DNA from: Demequina sp. NBRC 110052
GTDB lineage: Bacteria > Actinomycetota > Actinomycetes > Actinomycetales > Demequinaceae
DNA length: 64,000 nt
Assembly: GCF_002090075.1 (NCBI RefSeq)
Contig: NZ_BBRI01000002.1
Coordinates: 434,001-498,000 of the forward strand
Direction of reading: 5' to 3'
Part shown: positions 52,068 to 63,937 of the stretch, one piece after another
How the letters are laid out: each line of letters starts with the position of its first letter
Position numbering within the stretch: position 1 is the stretch's first letter
The notes under the pieces: generated by a model
The model's database searches: none
The model's input: only the letters and a program-made list of their open reading frames with translations
Told to the model about the DNA's origin: nothing
Made by a program: the position numbers and the translations under genes

Positions 52068-53147
52068 ATGAACGCCAGCACCACCGCTGCCGCCTCGGCG
52101 GCCTCCATCGCCGCTGCCGCCTCCGCGACGGACGGCACCTCGGACACTGGGCCGGCCTCCACGATGAGCGCCGCCGTCCAGCGCCGCTACGCCGGACCCG
52201 AGCAGATTCGCGTCGACGCCGTTCCGGTGCCTCAGCCGGCCGACGACGAGGTGCTCGTCGAGGTTCACGCCGCGGGCGTCGACCGCGGCGTGTGGCACCT
52301 CGCGACCGGCCGTCCGCTGGTCATGCGCGCCATCGGCTTCGGACTGCGTCGCCCCAAGCAGCCCGTGCAGGGCACCGACGTGGCCGGCGTCGTCGCAGCC
52401 GTCGGATCCGCAGTCACCCGCCTCGAGGTGGGCGACCAGGTCTTCGGCAGCGCCGACGGCTCGTTCGCGCAGTTCGCAGTCGCCAAGGAGAGCCGACTCG
52501 CCAAGAAGCCGGCCGGCACCTCGATGATCGACGCGAGCGCGATGCCCGTCTCCGCCGTCACCGCCCTGATAGCGGTCGAGAGCTCAGCCCAGGTCAAGGC
52601 CGGTCAGCGTGTGCTCGTGATCGGCGCGTCGGGAGGCGTCGGCTCGTTCGCGGTCCAGATGGCCGTCGCCGCCGGCGCTCACGTCACCGGGGTCGCGTCC
52701 GCCGCAAAGTCCGAGCTCGTGCGCGAGCTGGGTGCTGAGCGCGTGCTCGACTACCGCACGGCGGATGTCACCGCGCTCGACGAGACGTTCGACGTCATCC
52801 TCGACACCGGCGGCCTGACGCCGCTGCGCCGACTGCGTCGCATCCTCTCCCCCACAGGCACACTCGTGATCGTCGGGGGCGAGGGTGGCGACTCCGTGCT
52901 TGGCGGATCCGGCCGTGCGCTCGTCGCCCCGCTCGTGTCGACGTTCACGTCGCAGCGCCTCATGGGGCTCATGTCGGCCACCTCGTCCGACCGCCTGGAG
53001 CGCGTCCGAGAGCTCGTTGAGGCCGGCTCCGTACGCGCCGCGGTCGACCGCACCTACCCGCTCGACCGCGCGTCCTACGCGGTGACCGATCTGGCCGACG
53101 GCCGCATCGCAGGCAAGGCCGTCGTTACCGTCCGCGACGCCAGCTGA
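52068..53147 (+). CDS. NAD(P)-dependent zinc-free alcohol dehydrogenase / quinone oxidoreductase
   Basis: 359 residues. After an Ala/Ser/Thr-rich N-terminal stretch of about 48 residues comes a medium-chain dehydrogenase fold: MSAAVQRRYAGPEQIRVDAV, VQGTDVAGVVAAVGSAVTRL, VLVIGASGGVGSFAVQMAVA (NADPH-binding) and GGLTPLRRLRRILSPTGTLV. The zinc ligands are missing, as in quinone oxidoreductases of the QOR/RTN4IP1 type. ATG 52068 follows GGGGAGGG. A downstream start near MSAAVQRR would give the usual family length. It is probably induced by the TetR ligand and cotranscribed with the DUF4386 gene. Confidence 0.85.
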   Translation: MNASTTAAASAASIAAAASATDGTSDTGPASTMSAAVQRRYAGPEQIRVDAVPVPQPADDEVLVEVHAAGVDRGVWHLATGRPLVMRAIGFGLRRPKQPVQGTDVAGVVAAVGSAVTRLEVGDQVFGSADGSFAQFAVAKESRLAKKPAGTSMIDASAMPVSAVTALIAVESSAQVKAGQRVLVIGASGGVGSFAVQMAVAAGAHVTGVASAAKSELVRELGAERVLDYRTADVTALDETFDVILDTGGLTPLRRLRRILSPTGTLVIVGGEGGDSVLGGSGRALVAPLVSTFTSQRLMGLMSATSSDRLERVRELVEAGSVRAAVDRTYPLDRASYAVTDLADGRIAGKAVVTVRDAS

Positions 53148-53222
53148 GCGCCCCCGCCTCAACTCCCCGACCACCACCACACCCTTGCCTGTCACCACCT
53201 CGAATCCATCGGAGAACCTGTC

Positions 53223-53966
53223 ATGACCACTCGCAATGAACTCACCACCGCCGCCGCCGCGCGACTCGCAGGCATCGGCTACATCGCCATCGTCGTGCTC
53301 GCCATGGGCGCCAACTTCCTGGTGCGCAACCAGCTCGTCATCCCCGACGACCCGGCCGCCACCATGAGCAACATCGCCGAGAACGCCACCACGTTCCGCC
53401 TCGGCATCGCGGGCTTCGCGCTGATCGCCATGCTCGATATCGGGATCGCGTGGGCGCTGCACGTGCTCCTCCGCCACACCGGAGAGCGACGTTCGCTGCT
53501 CGCGGCGTGGCTGCGCCTGGCCTACACGATCGCCTTCATCCCCGCGATCGCGTTCATGTACCTCGCGCTCCAGCTCGCCGTGGGCGGCGACGTGGTCGCC
53601 GGACTCGGAGAGGCCGAGCGCGAGGCGTGGACTGGCCTCGCCATGGAGGCTTTCGACATCACGTGGCTGCTGTCCCTGGTGGCCTTCGGGCTGCACCTGA
53701 TCGCGCTCGGCCGCATCCTCGTCGCCTCCCGCATCGGCCCCCGCGCCCTGGGCTACGGTCTGAGGATCGCGGGCGGCACCTACGTCGCCGACACCTTCGC
53801 CCACCTCCTGATGGCGAACTACGCCGACTTCAGCGGCGCGTTCCTCGCGGTCGTCGCGACCGCGTCGATCGTGACCGAGGTGTGGTTCACGGTCTGGCTC
53901 CTGGTCCGCGCACCGCGGACGGTGGCCACCCTCCCCGGCAAGGAGCCGGAGCTCGTCGCGGTCTGA
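53223..53966 (+). CDS. DUF4386 family membrane protein
   Basis: 247 residues with six or seven predicted membrane segments. The pattern RLAGIGYIAIVVLAMGANFL, ATMSNIAENATTFRLGIAGF and ALGRILVASRIGPRALGYGL is that of DUF4386. Function is unknown. The gene follows the oxidoreductase by 75 nt on the same strand and is ended by a hairpin at 53998. DUF4386 genes often neighbour oxidoreductases in TetR-controlled units, from memory. Confidence 0.85.
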   Translation: MTTRNELTTAAAARLAGIGYIAIVVLAMGANFLVRNQLVIPDDPAATMSNIAENATTFRLGIAGFALIAMLDIGIAWALHVLLRHTGERRSLLAAWLRLAYTIAFIPAIAFMYLALQLAVGGDVVAGLGEAEREAWTGLAMEAFDITWLLSLVAFGLHLIALGRILVASRIGPRALGYGLRIAGGTYVADTFAHLLMANYADFSGAFLAVVATASIVTEVWFTVWLLVRAPRTVATLPGKEPELVAV

Positions 53967-53997
53967 TCCGCTGCAGGCGGCACGCCCGCGACGACAA

Positions 53998-54032
53998 CGC
54001 CCCGTCGGTCCACTTCGAGGACCGGCGGGGCG
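53998..54032 (+). terminator. terminator after the DUF4386 gene
   Basis: A 14-bp stem with one G-T pair (53998-54011 with 54019-54032) and a 7-nt loop lies 31 nt after the stop. The rest of the gap to leuA (54033-54253) holds only a 13-nt direct repeat (54157-54169 and 54208-54220) and nothing else recognised. Confidence 0.75.
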
Positions 54033-54253
54033 TTCGCGCGCGTCCTGGCATCGCATCAGTGCCGGTTCCGGAGACATTCTCAGCACTCATGCGATGCCAC
54101 CGCGCCCCAGCCGCGGGTGCCACACCCGCGGCGAGTGTGCGGACGCGCCGGGTCTGCCGTGGTCGACGGCTCGCCCGGCGCGTCCGGTCCCCGGGGAACG
54201 CACGTGCCCGTGGTCGACGGGAGCGCGCTCAGCGTCCTGGGGACGCCGCGGTG

Positions 54254-56095
<1,842 letters not shown>

Positions 56096-56112
<17 letters not shown>

Positions 56113-56140
56113 AGCTAAGAAGCAGCGAGCGTGCGCGCAT
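56096..56140 (-). CDS. leuL: leu operon leader peptide
   Basis: A 14-codon reading frame, too short for routine calling, read by hand from the minus strand: MRARSLLLSCRDEA and TAG stop. It has three Leu codons in a row (CTG CTT CTT at 56125-56117) and lies 72 nt upstream of the leuA start. With scarce charged tRNA-Leu the ribosome would stall there and change the fold of the following hairpin. Leu leader peptides before leuA are known in actinobacteria. A purine-rich site before the ATG is weak, so the identification rests on the Leu run and its position. Confidence 0.75.
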
Positions 56141-56184
56141 GCGTTCACCATAGCGCACGCGTTCCGCGCGCTGTCCACCCTCGT

Positions 56185-57093
56185 TCAGAAGCCCAGGCGG
56201 CCCAGCTGCTTGGGATCGCGCTGCCACTCCTTGGCGACCTTCACGTGAAGGTCCAGGTAGACACGCCTCCCGAGCAGCCGTTCGATGCCTTGGCGGGCCG
56301 TCGCGCCGACCTCCTTCAGACGCGATCCCGCACGCCCGATGACGATGCCCTTCTGCGAGTCACGCTCGACGAACACGTGCGCCCGGATCTCGAGGATGTC
56401 GCGACGCGCCTCCTCGTCGTCGGGCTCGACCATCTCCTCCACGACCACCGCAAGCGAGTGGGGAAGCTCGTCCCTCACTCCCTCGAGCGCGGCCTCGCGG
56501 ATGAGCTCGGCGACCATGACGTCGATCGGCTCATCGGTCACCTCTCCCGACGGGTACAGCGCAGGGCCTTCGGGCAGACGCGAGACGAGCACGTCTGTGA
56601 GCACGTCCACCTGGATGTCCTTGACCGACGACACGGGCACGACCTCCGCCCAGTCACCGAGCTGCGACACCTCGAGCAGGTGCTCGGCGACCCGGTCGCG
56701 CGAGACCGTGTCCACCTTGGTGACGATCGCCACGACGGGCGCCCTCGCCTCGGACAGCTCGCGCGCGATCCACTTGTCGCCGGGGCCGATCTTCTCGTCG
56801 GCTGGCAGGCAGAAGCCGATGACGTCGACCTCGGCGAACGTCTCCCGCACGAGGTCGTTGAGGCGCTCCCCGAGCAGCGTGCGCGGCCGATGCAGCCCCG
56901 GGGTGTCCACGATCACCAGCTGCGCGTCGTCACGGCTGACGATGCCACGGATCGCACGCCGCGTGGTCTGCGGACGCGACGACATGATCGCGACCTTCTC
57001 CCCCACCAGGGCGTTCATCAACGTGGATTTGCCCGCGTTGGGCCTTCCCACGAAGCACGCGAAGCCCGATCGGAACTGCGCCGTCTCACTCAT
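56185..57093 (-). CDS. era: GTPase Era
   Basis: 302 residues. The GTPase domain has G1 GRPNAGKST, G3 IVDTPGLH and G4 VTKVD; the C-terminal KH domain carries GIVIGRAGSRLKEVGATARQ. Era binds the 3' end of 16S rRNA in small-subunit assembly. ATG 57093 ([11 protein letters not shown]) is chosen; ATG 57102 is possible. Its start overlaps the end of the CBS protein gene by 8 nt. Confidence 0.96.
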   Translation of the reverse strand: MSETAQFRSGFACFVGRPNAGKSTLMNALVGEKVAIMSSRPQTTRRAIRGIVSRDDAQLVIVDTPGLHRPRTLLGERLNDLVRETFAEVDVIGFCLPADEKIGPGDKWIARELSEARAPVVAIVTKVDTVSRDRVAEHLLEVSQLGDWAEVVPVSSVKDIQVDVLTDVLVSRLPEGPALYPSGEVTDEPIDVMVAELIREAALEGVRDELPHSLAVVVEEMVEPDDEEARRDILEIRAHVFVERDSQKGIVIGRAGSRLKEVGATARQGIERLLGRRVYLDLHVKVAKEWQRDPKQLGRLGF

Positions 57094-58408
57094 CGTCCTC
57101 ATCCGCCTTCCTGCGGCCACGCGACCGCGACGTCCGGTGCTCACCGGTCGACGCCTCCGCCTCATCGTCCTCCTGAGCGCGCGTCACCACCAGCGTCGTC
57201 AGCCGTCGACGCCGACCCTCGGCACGCTCGGCGACGAGCACCAGACCGTGGACCTCGGCTCGCGATCCGGGGATCGGGACCTTGCCGAGCGCCTTCGCGA
57301 GCAGACCCGCTGCCGTCTCGACATCCTCGTCGTCGATCTCGACCTCGAAGAGCTCGGCGAGCTCGTCGAGCGCGAGGCGCGCGGGCACCCGGTAGGCGTC
57401 GTCGCCGAGGCGTTCGACCTCCGGCGCAGTCCTGTCGTGCTCGTCGACGACCTCGCCGACGATCTCCTCGAGCGCATCCTCGATCGTGACCAGCCCCGCC
57501 ACGCCGCCGAACTCGTCGACCACGATCGCCATGTGGAAGACCTCGTCCTGCATGCGCCGCAGCAGGTCGTCGGCCGGCACGGACTCGGGGACGAACTCGG
57601 GTTCGCGCATGAGCGCGTCAACCGGCTCGTCCAGCCGCTCCGGGCGGTCCCAGGTGTCGCGCACGCAGTCCTTGAGGTAGACGACGCCACGCACGTCGTC
57701 GGTGCCGTCTCCGATCACTGGCACACGTGAGTAGCCCGAACGAAGGAACAGCACCATGGCCTTGCGCACGGGCACGCCCGCCTGGATCGTGATCATGTCC
57801 GTGCGCGGCACCATCACCTCGCGAGTCAGCGTCTCGCCGAGCGACACGACCGAGCGCAGCAGCTCGGCGTCCTCCTCCTCGAGCGCGTCCTCGGCCTGAT
57901 CCACGAGGTCTGCGGCCTCGCGCAGCTCCGGGTAGCTGAGCGACGGCAGCACCGCGCGCAACGGTGTGGTGAGCCAGATCAGCGCCCACGCGACGGGCGC
58001 GAGCGCGCGGAGCGTGGACTCGGGGTAGGCCTTCGCAATGCCGCGCGGCAGCGCGCGCACGACGAGCAGTGACAGCGCCGCACCGATGCCCGCGGCTGCG
58101 GCGAGCACCGGACCCCAGTCCCAGTCGAGTCCGTCCGCGATCTGCCAGCCCACGAAGGCCCACGCGACCAGCGCGATGGCCTCCATGATCGCGTACACGA
58201 CGGAGGAGGCATTGTCGGCATGGTCCGGTAGGGCTGCGAGCCGCGCGGCGGTGGTCGGCCGACCGTCTGGCCTGGTAGCACCCTCGATCTCGCGCTCGCG
58301 TGCGTACGGCAGCTGCTCGAAGGCCGCGACGACCGCATGCATCACGGCCGCCGCGACGGAGGCGACGACCACGAGCGCGACGACGGCGCCCCACGGGAAC
58401 GGATCCAT
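57086..58408 (-). CDS. CBS-domain membrane protein, CorC/HlyC type
   Basis: 440 residues. The N-terminal membrane part has about four segments (CNNM-like), followed by two CBS domains (about 205-325; [40 protein letters not shown]) and a C-terminal CorC_HlyC domain ([20 protein letters not shown]). Members are linked to magnesium or cobalt transport; the ion cannot be told. The basic tail is RRRRLTTLV and further Arg/Lys. It stands between ybeY and era in the conserved order and overlaps era by 8 nt. Confidence 0.9.
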   Translation of the reverse strand: MDPFPWGAVVALVVVASVAAAVMHAVVAAFEQLPYAREREIEGATRPDGRPTTAARLAALPDHADNASSVVYAIMEAIALVAWAFVGWQIADGLDWDWGPVLAAAAGIGAALSLLVVRALPRGIAKAYPESTLRALAPVAWALIWLTTPLRAVLPSLSYPELREAADLVDQAEDALEEEDAELLRSVVSLGETLTREVMVPRTDMITIQAGVPVRKAMVLFLRSGYSRVPVIGDGTDDVRGVVYLKDCVRDTWDRPERLDEPVDALMREPEFVPESVPADDLLRRMQDEVFHMAIVVDEFGGVAGLVTIEDALEEIVGEVVDEHDRTAPEVERLGDDAYRVPARLALDELAELFEVEIDDEDVETAAGLLAKALGKVPIPGSRAEVHGLVLVAERAEGRRRRLTTLVVTRAQEDDEAEASTGEHRTSRSRGRRKADEDDE

Positions 58409-58449
58409 GGCGTCCAGGCTAGTGGGCGAGCCCTGCCGGGCCCTCCGCG

Positions 58450-58905
58450 TCAGGCCTCACGCATCGCCAGGAAGGTCAGCAGGAGGCGGCGCTGCAGCGC
58501 GAACATCTCCTTCTCCTCCTCCGGCTCGACGTGGTCGTAGCCGAGCAGGTGCAGGATGCCGTGGGTGGTGAGCAGCAGCATCTCCTCTTCCGCGGTGTGC
58601 CCCGCCTTCACGGCCTGAGCGGCGGCGACCGACGGGCATACAACGATGTCGCCGAGCAGGCCTGCAGGCGTCGGCTCCTCGGCGGTGCCGGGACGCAGCT
58701 CATCCATGGGGAAGCTCAGCACGTCCGTGGGGCCGGGCTCATCCATCCACTGGATGTGGAGCTGCTCCATGGCGGGCTCGTCGACGAACATGATCGCGAG
58801 CTCGGCGCCCTCGGCGACGTGCATCTCGCCCAGCACGAAGCGCGCGAGCTCGGCGAACTCGACCTCGTCGATGACCGCCTCGGTCTCGTTGTTGACCTCG
58901 ATCAC
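58450..58905 (-). CDS. ybeY: endoribonuclease YbeY
   Basis: 151 residues. The zinc site [17 protein letters not shown] carries the three His residues of the H-x3-H-x5-H motif. YbeY matures the 3' end of 16S rRNA and takes part in ribosome quality control. The start [20 protein letters not shown] is standard. The start overlaps the stop of phoH by 4 nt. Confidence 0.96.
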   Translation of the reverse strand: MIEVNNETEAVIDEVEFAELARFVLGEMHVAEGAELAIMFVDEPAMEQLHIQWMDEPGPTDVLSFPMDELRPGTAEEPTPAGLLGDIVVCPSVAAAQAVKAGHTAEEEMLLLTTHGILHLLGYDHVEPEEEKEMFALQRRLLLTFLAMREA

Positions 58906-59993
58906 TCGTCGGCCTCCTTGCGGGCTGCGGGCCGGTCGCGCCGTTCGCGACCGTGCGTGTCGTGCCTGTCCCTGCGCTCGAAGCGCCGCTGCTGGCCTTC
59001 ACCCGCGTGCGGGGCCTCGTGCCGCTCGTACGCGGTGATGATGTCGCTCACCAGACGGTGGCGCACCACGTCGTCCGCACCGAGTCTGCAGAACGCGATG
59101 TCGTCGACGCCCGCGAGGATCTCGCTGGCGACCTTGAGACCCGAATGCGTGCCGCCCGGCAGGTCGATCTGCGTGACATCGCCCGTGACGACCATCGTGG
59201 AGCCGAAGCCCAGCCGCGTGAGGAACATCTTCATCTGCTCGCGCGTGGTGTTCTGCGCCTCGTCGAGGATCACGAACGCATCGTTGAGGGTGCGGCCTCG
59301 CATGTAGGCGAGAGGCGCGACCTCGATCGTGCCGGCCTCCATGAGCTTGGGGATCGACTCGGGGTCGACCATGTCGTGCAACGCGTCGTACAGCGGCCGC
59401 AGGTAGGGGTCGATCTTCTCCGAGAGCGACCCTGGCAGGAACCCCAGCCGTTCCCCCGCCTCGACTGCGGGGCGCGTGAGCACGATGCGGTTGACCCGCT
59501 TGGACTGCAACGCGGCCACCGCCTGCGCCATCGCGAGATACGTCTTGCCGGTACCCGCCGGGCCGATGCCGAAGGTGACGGTGTGCTCCTCGATCGCCTT
59601 CACGTAGTCCGCCTGGCCCTGCGTCTTGGGGCGGATCGTGCGTCCACGGGTCGACAGAATCGACCGGGACAGGACCGAGGTGGGCCGCTGCGCACTCGCG
59701 GCTGCCGCAGCGCTCGCCACGCCCTGCGCACCCCGCAGCATGCGCACGGACTCACGCGCCACGTCGGGCGTCAGCGGCACTCCTGCTGCGAGCACCGAGC
59801 GGAGCTCTTCCACTGCCGTGGCCGCAGCAGCGACATCCGCTTCCGCGCCGGTGAGCACGATCCGATTGCCGCGCACGTGGATGTCCACGCTGGGGTAGGC
59901 ACGCTCGACCTCGCGGATCACGCCGTCCCCGGCGCCGAGCAGCTCCGGCATCGATGCCGCATCGTCGACCTGAATCTCACGGCTGGCGGTCAC
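58902..59993 (-). CDS. phoH: PhoH-like ATPase
   Basis: 363 residues. An N-terminal KH-like part ([20 protein letters not shown]) precedes the PhoH domain: Walker [37 protein letters not shown] and Walker [20 protein letters not shown]. It is an RNA-linked ATPase that works with YbeY in the conserved pair. GTG 59993 is chosen for the GTGA overlap with the HIT gene; ATG 60005 is possible. A basic, Arg-rich tail closes the protein. Confidence 0.94.
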   Translation of the reverse strand: MTASREIQVDDAASMPELLGAGDGVIREVERAYPSVDIHVRGNRIVLTGAEADVAAAATAVEELRSVLAAGVPLTPDVARESVRMLRGAQGVASAAAAASAQRPTSVLSRSILSTRGRTIRPKTQGQADYVKAIEEHTVTFGIGPAGTGKTYLAMAQAVAALQSKRVNRIVLTRPAVEAGERLGFLPGSLSEKIDPYLRPLYDALHDMVDPESIPKLMEAGTIEVAPLAYMRGRTLNDAFVILDEAQNTTREQMKMFLTRLGFGSTMVVTGDVTQIDLPGGTHSGLKVASEILAGVDDIAFCRLGADDVVRHRLVSDIITAYERHEAPHAGEGQQRRFERRDRHDTHGRERRDRPAARKEADE

Positions 59994-60328
59994 GCAGGCT
60001 CCCATCCGAGCTCGCCGCCACCCAGCACATGACCGTGCACGTGGAACACGCTCTGCCCCGCGCTCGCGCCCGTGTTGAAGATCCAGCGGAACTCGCCGCC
60101 GCACTCTGCGTCGGCGACCTCCCGCGCGACCTGCGCCATGCGGGCGAGCAGCGCAGGAGACGCATCGGCGAGCTCGGCCACGTTCGCGTGGTGAGCGCGG
60201 GGGACGACGAGCACGTGCACGGGCGCCTTGGGTGCGATGTCGCGGAACGCGATCACGTCGTCTGACTCGACGACGATGTCGGCGGGGATCTCCCCGTCGA
60301 CGATGCGGCAGAACAGGCAGTCGGTCAT
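59990..60328 (-). CDS. HIT-family protein
   Basis: 112 residues. The histidine-triad motif FHVHGHVLGG is present, as are the N-terminal zinc-type Cys pair (CLFCRIVDGEIPADIVVESD) and RDIAPKAPVHVLVVPRAHHA. HIT proteins hydrolyse nucleoside phosphoramidates. ATG 60328 is the standard start; the open frame upstream overlaps rsmE in another phase. It is coupled to phoH by GTGA. Confidence 0.94.
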   Translation of the reverse strand: MTDCLFCRIVDGEIPADIVVESDDVIAFRDIAPKAPVHVLVVPRAHHANVAELADASPALLARMAQVAREVADAECGGEFRWIFNTGASAGQSVFHVHGHVLGGGELGWEPA

Positions 60329-60380
60329 AGGTCCAGCGTACGGGTTCGGTCCGACGCCGCGACCCCGCCCGACGCCGTGG

Positions 60381-61127
60381 TCACCACGTGCGTCGCAGCG
60401 CGGCGAGGGCCGCGATCGCCGCCGGTCCCGCGCTCGAGGCGCGCAGCACGTGCGGCCCGAGGAGCACGGCCTCGGCACCGGCACCGACCAGCGCCTCCAC
60501 CTCGTCGTCAGCAATCCCTCCCTCGGGCCCGACGACAAGCGTGACCGGCTGGGCATGATCTGCCCAGGTGAGAGACGTGAGGGGGGTCGCGGCGACCTCG
60601 TGCAGCACGAGCACGCGCGCGCCCGCAGCCACGGCACCTCGCACCCGGGAGACCAGGTCACGGGTCGTGACGAGCGGCTCGACCTCCGGCAGCACCGCAC
60701 GTCGGCTCTGCTTCATGGCCGCGAGCACCAGGGACGCCCAGCGCGCGCGCCCCTTGTCCGCCTTGGGCCCGCGCCACTGCACGATCGACCGTGCGGCAGC
60801 CCACGGCACCACGGCGGTCACGCCGAGCTCCGTCGCCGACTCGATCGCCTGCTCGTCGCGTGCATTCTTCGCGAGGGCCTGGACCAGCGTGATCGCGGGG
60901 TCCTCGTCACACGCCGTCTCCTCGACCGCGACCGTCAGCGATCCCTCGCCGATCTCGACGATCGGCCCGCCCGCGCGTCGGCCGTGTCCGTCGACGAGGT
61001 CGAGCCGCTCGCCGACGGCGCGACGCTGCACCGTCGTGGCGTGGCGCGCCTCCGCGCCATCGAGCACCACGAGGCTCCCGATCACCGCGTCGGACACGGC
61101 CGGGCACAGGAAGACCGGGGCCGTCAT
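60381..61127 (-). CDS. rsmE: 16S rRNA m3U1498 methyltransferase
   Basis: 248 residues of the SPOUT class. The N-terminal PUA-like part (LDGAEARHATTVQRRAVGER) and the C-terminal knot (VTLVVGPEGGIADDEVEALV, LGPHVLRASSAGPAAIAALA) carry the AdoMet site. It methylates U1498 of 16S rRNA. ATG 61127 lies 5 nt after the dnaJ stop. Confidence 0.95.
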   Translation of the reverse strand: MTAPVFLCPAVSDAVIGSLVVLDGAEARHATTVQRRAVGERLDLVDGHGRRAGGPIVEIGEGSLTVAVEETACDEDPAITLVQALAKNARDEQAIESATELGVTAVVPWAAARSIVQWRGPKADKGRARWASLVLAAMKQSRRAVLPEVEPLVTTRDLVSRVRGAVAAGARVLVLHEVAATPLTSLTWADHAQPVTLVVGPEGGIADDEVEALVGAGAEAVLLGPHVLRASSAGPAAIAALAALRRTW

Positions 61128-61131
61128 GGCG

Positions 61132-62268
61132 TCAGCCGCGGCCCTTGAACGCGTCCTTGAGCCGGGAGAACACACCGCCGCCGATGGGCGCGAGGCGTGC
61201 TTCGGGCATCTCCTCGCCTCGGAGTGTGGCGAGCTGCGTCAGCAGAGCCTCCTGCTCCTCGGTGAGCTCCGTGGGCGTCTGCACATCCACATGGACGTAC
61301 AGGTCGCCGCGGCCCTGGCGCTGAAGCCGGCCCACGCCCAGCCCCTTGAGGCGCACTGTGTGACCCGCGTGGGTGCCGCGCGCGACGTCCACGTCCTGGT
61401 GTCCATCGAAGGTCTCGACCGAGAGCACGGTGCCCAGCGCGGCGGCCGTCATCGGCACCTCGAGTGTGCAGTGGAGGTCGTCGCCGCGGCGCTCGAACAC
61501 GGGGTGCGAACGCTCGCGGATCTCGACGTACAGGTCGCCCTTGGGGCCTCCGGCCACGCCCGCGTCTCCCATCTGCGGAAGGCGGATGCGCGTGCCCGTC
61601 TCCACGCCAGCCGGGATATCCACCTTCACTGTGTGACGCGAGTGCGTGCGCCCGCGACCTGCGCAGTCGGGGCACGGAGACGAGATCACGGTGCCGTAGC
61701 CACCGCACGCGGGGCACGGCGACGTGGTCATGACGTTGCCCAGCAGCGATCGAGCGACGCGCTGCACCTGACCCTGGCCGCGGCACTGCGAGCACGTCGT
61801 GGGCTGGGTGCCCGGCGCGCAGCACGATCCCGAGCACGTGCCGCACACGTCGGCGAGGTCCACCTTCACCTCGCGAGTCACGCCGAACACTGCCTCCTCG
61901 AGTGAGACCTCGGCGGTCACGAGCTGGTCGCCGCCGCGCGCCACGCGCGAGCGCGGACCTCGCTGCTGCTGCCCGAAGGGACCGCCGGATCCTCCGAAGA
62001 ACTGCTCGAAGATGTCCTCGAAGCCGAAGCCCTGAGCCCCGCCCTGCGCCCCGGACGCGGCACGGGGATCCGCACCGCGGTCGAACATCGCGCGCTTCTC
62101 GGGATTCGAGAGCACCTCGTAGGCCGCACCGACCTCCTTGAAGCGCTCCTCGCCCTCGGGGCCCGCGACATCGGGGTGCAACTCGCGCGCGAGCTTGCGG
62201 TACGCCTTCTTGATGTCCGCGTCGGAGGCATCACGGGAGACGCCGAGGATCTCGTAGTAGTCCTTCAC
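61132..62268 (-). CDS. dnaJ: molecular chaperone DnaJ
   Basis: 378 residues. The J domain has [16 protein letters not shown] with the HPD motif, followed by a Gly/Phe-rich region and four zinc repeats ([33 protein letters not shown]), then the C-terminal substrate domain. The first repeat ends CC rather than CxGxG. It stimulates DnaK. The GTG at 62268 touches the hrcA stop with no gap. It is probably the heat-shock-regulated DnaJ2 of the hrcA operon. Confidence 0.96.
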   Translation of the reverse strand: MKDYYEILGVSRDASDADIKKAYRKLARELHPDVAGPEGEERFKEVGAAYEVLSNPEKRAMFDRGADPRAASGAQGGAQGFGFEDIFEQFFGGSGGPFGQQQRGPRSRVARGGDQLVTAEVSLEEAVFGVTREVKVDLADVCGTCSGSCCAPGTQPTTCSQCRGQGQVQRVARSLLGNVMTTSPCPACGGYGTVISSPCPDCAGRGRTHSRHTVKVDIPAGVETGTRIRLPQMGDAGVAGGPKGDLYVEIRERSHPVFERRGDDLHCTLEVPMTAAALGTVLSVETFDGHQDVDVARGTHAGHTVRLKGLGVGRLQRQGRGDLYVHVDVQTPTELTEEQEALLTQLATLRGEEMPEARLAPIGGGVFSRLKDAFKGRG

Positions 62269-63279
62269 TTAAGACTCCACCACCTTGGAGAGGTATCGGG
62301 CCACCGCTCTCACGGCGGCCATGGTCGAGGGGTAGTCCATGCGGGTGGGGCCGAGCGCGCCCAGGAGCGAGCTCGCGTCCCCCGAGCGGCCGTAGCCAGC
62401 CGCGACGATGGAAGTGTGTGCGAGAGCGTCTGTGCGGGTCTCAGCGCCGATGCGCACCGCCACGTCACCGCCGTCGCTCGCCATTTCGTGAAGCAGGCGC
62501 ATGAGCACCACCTGCTCCTCGAGCGCGTCGAGCACCGGGCCGATCGCGTCGGCCTCGAGCCCGGCGCCGCGCGCCAGATTGGACGTGCCGGAGAAGACGA
62601 CGCGCTGCACGACCCCGCCCTGCGCCGCCTGCGAGACGGTGTCGGCGATGTCCTTCGCCCAGGTCGGCTGTCCCGCACGGGCGGCCCACGCCGCGAGCGC
62701 GACCCGCGCCGCATCGGGCATGAGCCCCACTGCGGCGTCATTGAGGGACCTGTTGGCAGCGGCGATCGCGTCGTCCGCAACCTCCTCGCCGAGCATGACC
62801 GTGGACTGCTCGACTCGCGCATCGGCGCTGACGACCACGACGAGGACCCTGTCCGCGCCGAGCCGCACGAGTTCCACGCGCTGCACGGCCGCGCCCTGCG
62901 ATGACGGGTACTGCACGACCGCCACCTGGCGCGTGAGCTGGCTGAGCAGACGCACCGAGCGCTCGATGACGTCGTTGAGGTCGACTGCATCGGCCAGGAA
63001 CGTCGCGATCGCGCGTTTGTGGCTGTCCTGCATCGCAGCCGAGGCCAGATGGTCGACGAACGAGCGGTAGCCCTTGTCTGTCGGGATGCGTCCCGCCGAG
63101 GTGTGCGGCTGAGCGATCAGCCCCTCATCCTCGAGGATCGCCATGTCGTTGCGGATCGTCGCGGGCGAGACGCCAAGCGCCGTGTGTGCCGCCAAGGCCT
63201 TGGAACCGACCGGCTCCGAGGTCGAGACGTAGCCCTCCACGATCGCGGCGAGCACTGCCCGCCGTCGCTCCTCGCTCAT
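62269..63279 (-). CDS. hrcA: heat-inducible transcription repressor HrcA
   Basis: 336 residues. The N-terminal winged helix is clear (RRRAVLAAIVEGYVSTSEPV, ALGVSPATIRNDMAILEDEG, QPHTSAGRIPTDKGYRSFVD), followed by the GAF-like domain. It represses the hrcA-dnaJ operon and groE genes through CIRCE. A CIRCE element lies 13 nt upstream of its ATG, so it is autoregulated. Confidence 0.96.
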   Translation of the reverse strand: MSEERRRAVLAAIVEGYVSTSEPVGSKALAAHTALGVSPATIRNDMAILEDEGLIAQPHTSAGRIPTDKGYRSFVDHLASAAMQDSHKRAIATFLADAVDLNDVIERSVRLLSQLTRQVAVVQYPSSQGAAVQRVELVRLGADRVLVVVVSADARVEQSTVMLGEEVADDAIAAANRSLNDAAVGLMPDAARVALAAWAARAGQPTWAKDIADTVSQAAQGGVVQRVVFSGTSNLARGAGLEADAIGPVLDALEEQVVLMRLLHEMASDGGDVAVRIGAETRTDALAHTSIVAAGYGRSGDASSLLGALGPTRMDYPSTMAAVRAVARYLSKVVES

Positions 63280-63291
63280 GAAACCCTCCCG

Positions 63292-63318
63292 CTGGCACTC
63301 ATCGTGTCAGAGTGCCAA
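63292..63318. promoter_or_regulatory. CIRCE element (HrcA operator)
   Basis: CTGGCACTC-N9-GAGTGCCAA, with arms at 63292-63300 and 63310-63318, matches the CIRCE inverted repeat (TTAGCACTC-N9-GAGTGCTAA), with changes only at the outer bases. It sits right before hrcA. Confidence 0.92.
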
Positions 63319-63562
63319 TCCTAACCGCTCGCGCAAGAGTCACTTGAGGGCCGTCGCGGCCTCCACGTCCAACGACGGGGCCGGCCTTGCGACTCGCGGG
63401 CGACCCCTCAGGCGCGTCGGCGTGGAGAACCTCCCGCAAACGGCCCGTTCTCGCTACATTGGGGGTGTCGGCAACGCGGCTCAGGGGGGCATTCACGGTC
63501 CGCCTCGCCGCGCGGCCGTCGTACGCATGTCCGTATCTCCAACCATAGAAACGGTGTCCCAC

Positions 63563-63937
63563 ATGTCTGAGACCCCTCCTCCCCCGCCCGCTGCACCGCA
63601 GCCCGCGGCCCCGATGTCGCCCAACGACGAGCGCATGTATGTGACGCTCGCGCACGCCGGCATCATCCTGTTCGGCTTCCTCCCGCCGCTGATCGTGTGG
63701 CTGATCGGCAAGGAGCGCTCCGCGTTCGTCGACCGTGAGGCCAAGGAGGCGCTGAACTTCTCCATCCTGATTTCGATCATCTACGTGGTCTGCACGGTGA
63801 CGTCGTTCCTGATCATCCCGCTGCTGATCATGCTCGCCGCCTGGATCGCGAGCATCGTGTTCTGCATCCAGGGCGCGATGGCCGCGAACAAGGGGCAGGA
63901 CTTCCGCTACCCCTTCAACTGGCGCATCATCAAGTAA
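63563..63937 (+). CDS. DUF4870 family membrane protein
   Basis: 124 residues. A Pro-rich N-terminus (TPPPPPAAPQPAAPMSPNDE) precedes a Tic20-like DUF4870 domain: ERMYVTLAHAGIILFGFLPP, LIVWLIGKERSAFVDREAKE, ALNFSILISIIYVVCTVTSF and a third membrane segment. Function is unknown. ATG 63563 is chosen; ATG 63527, 12 residues upstream, and a longer frame to 63278 are possible but add no domain. It is divergent from hrcA. The 283-nt gap between the two holds the CIRCE element and nothing else that I recognise. Confidence 0.82.
   Translation: MSETPPPPPAAPQPAAPMSPNDERMYVTLAHAGIILFGFLPPLIVWLIGKERSAFVDREAKEALNFSILISIIYVVCTVTSFLIIPLLIMLAAWIASIVFCIQGAMAANKGQDFRYPFNWRIIK

Noticed and set aside
54157-54220. 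13-nt direct repeat (CCGTGGTCGACGG twice) downstream of leuA, considered as an attachment site
   Set aside because: No integrase, no tRNA and no mobile gene lie nearby; the repeat may be chance in GC-rich DNA.
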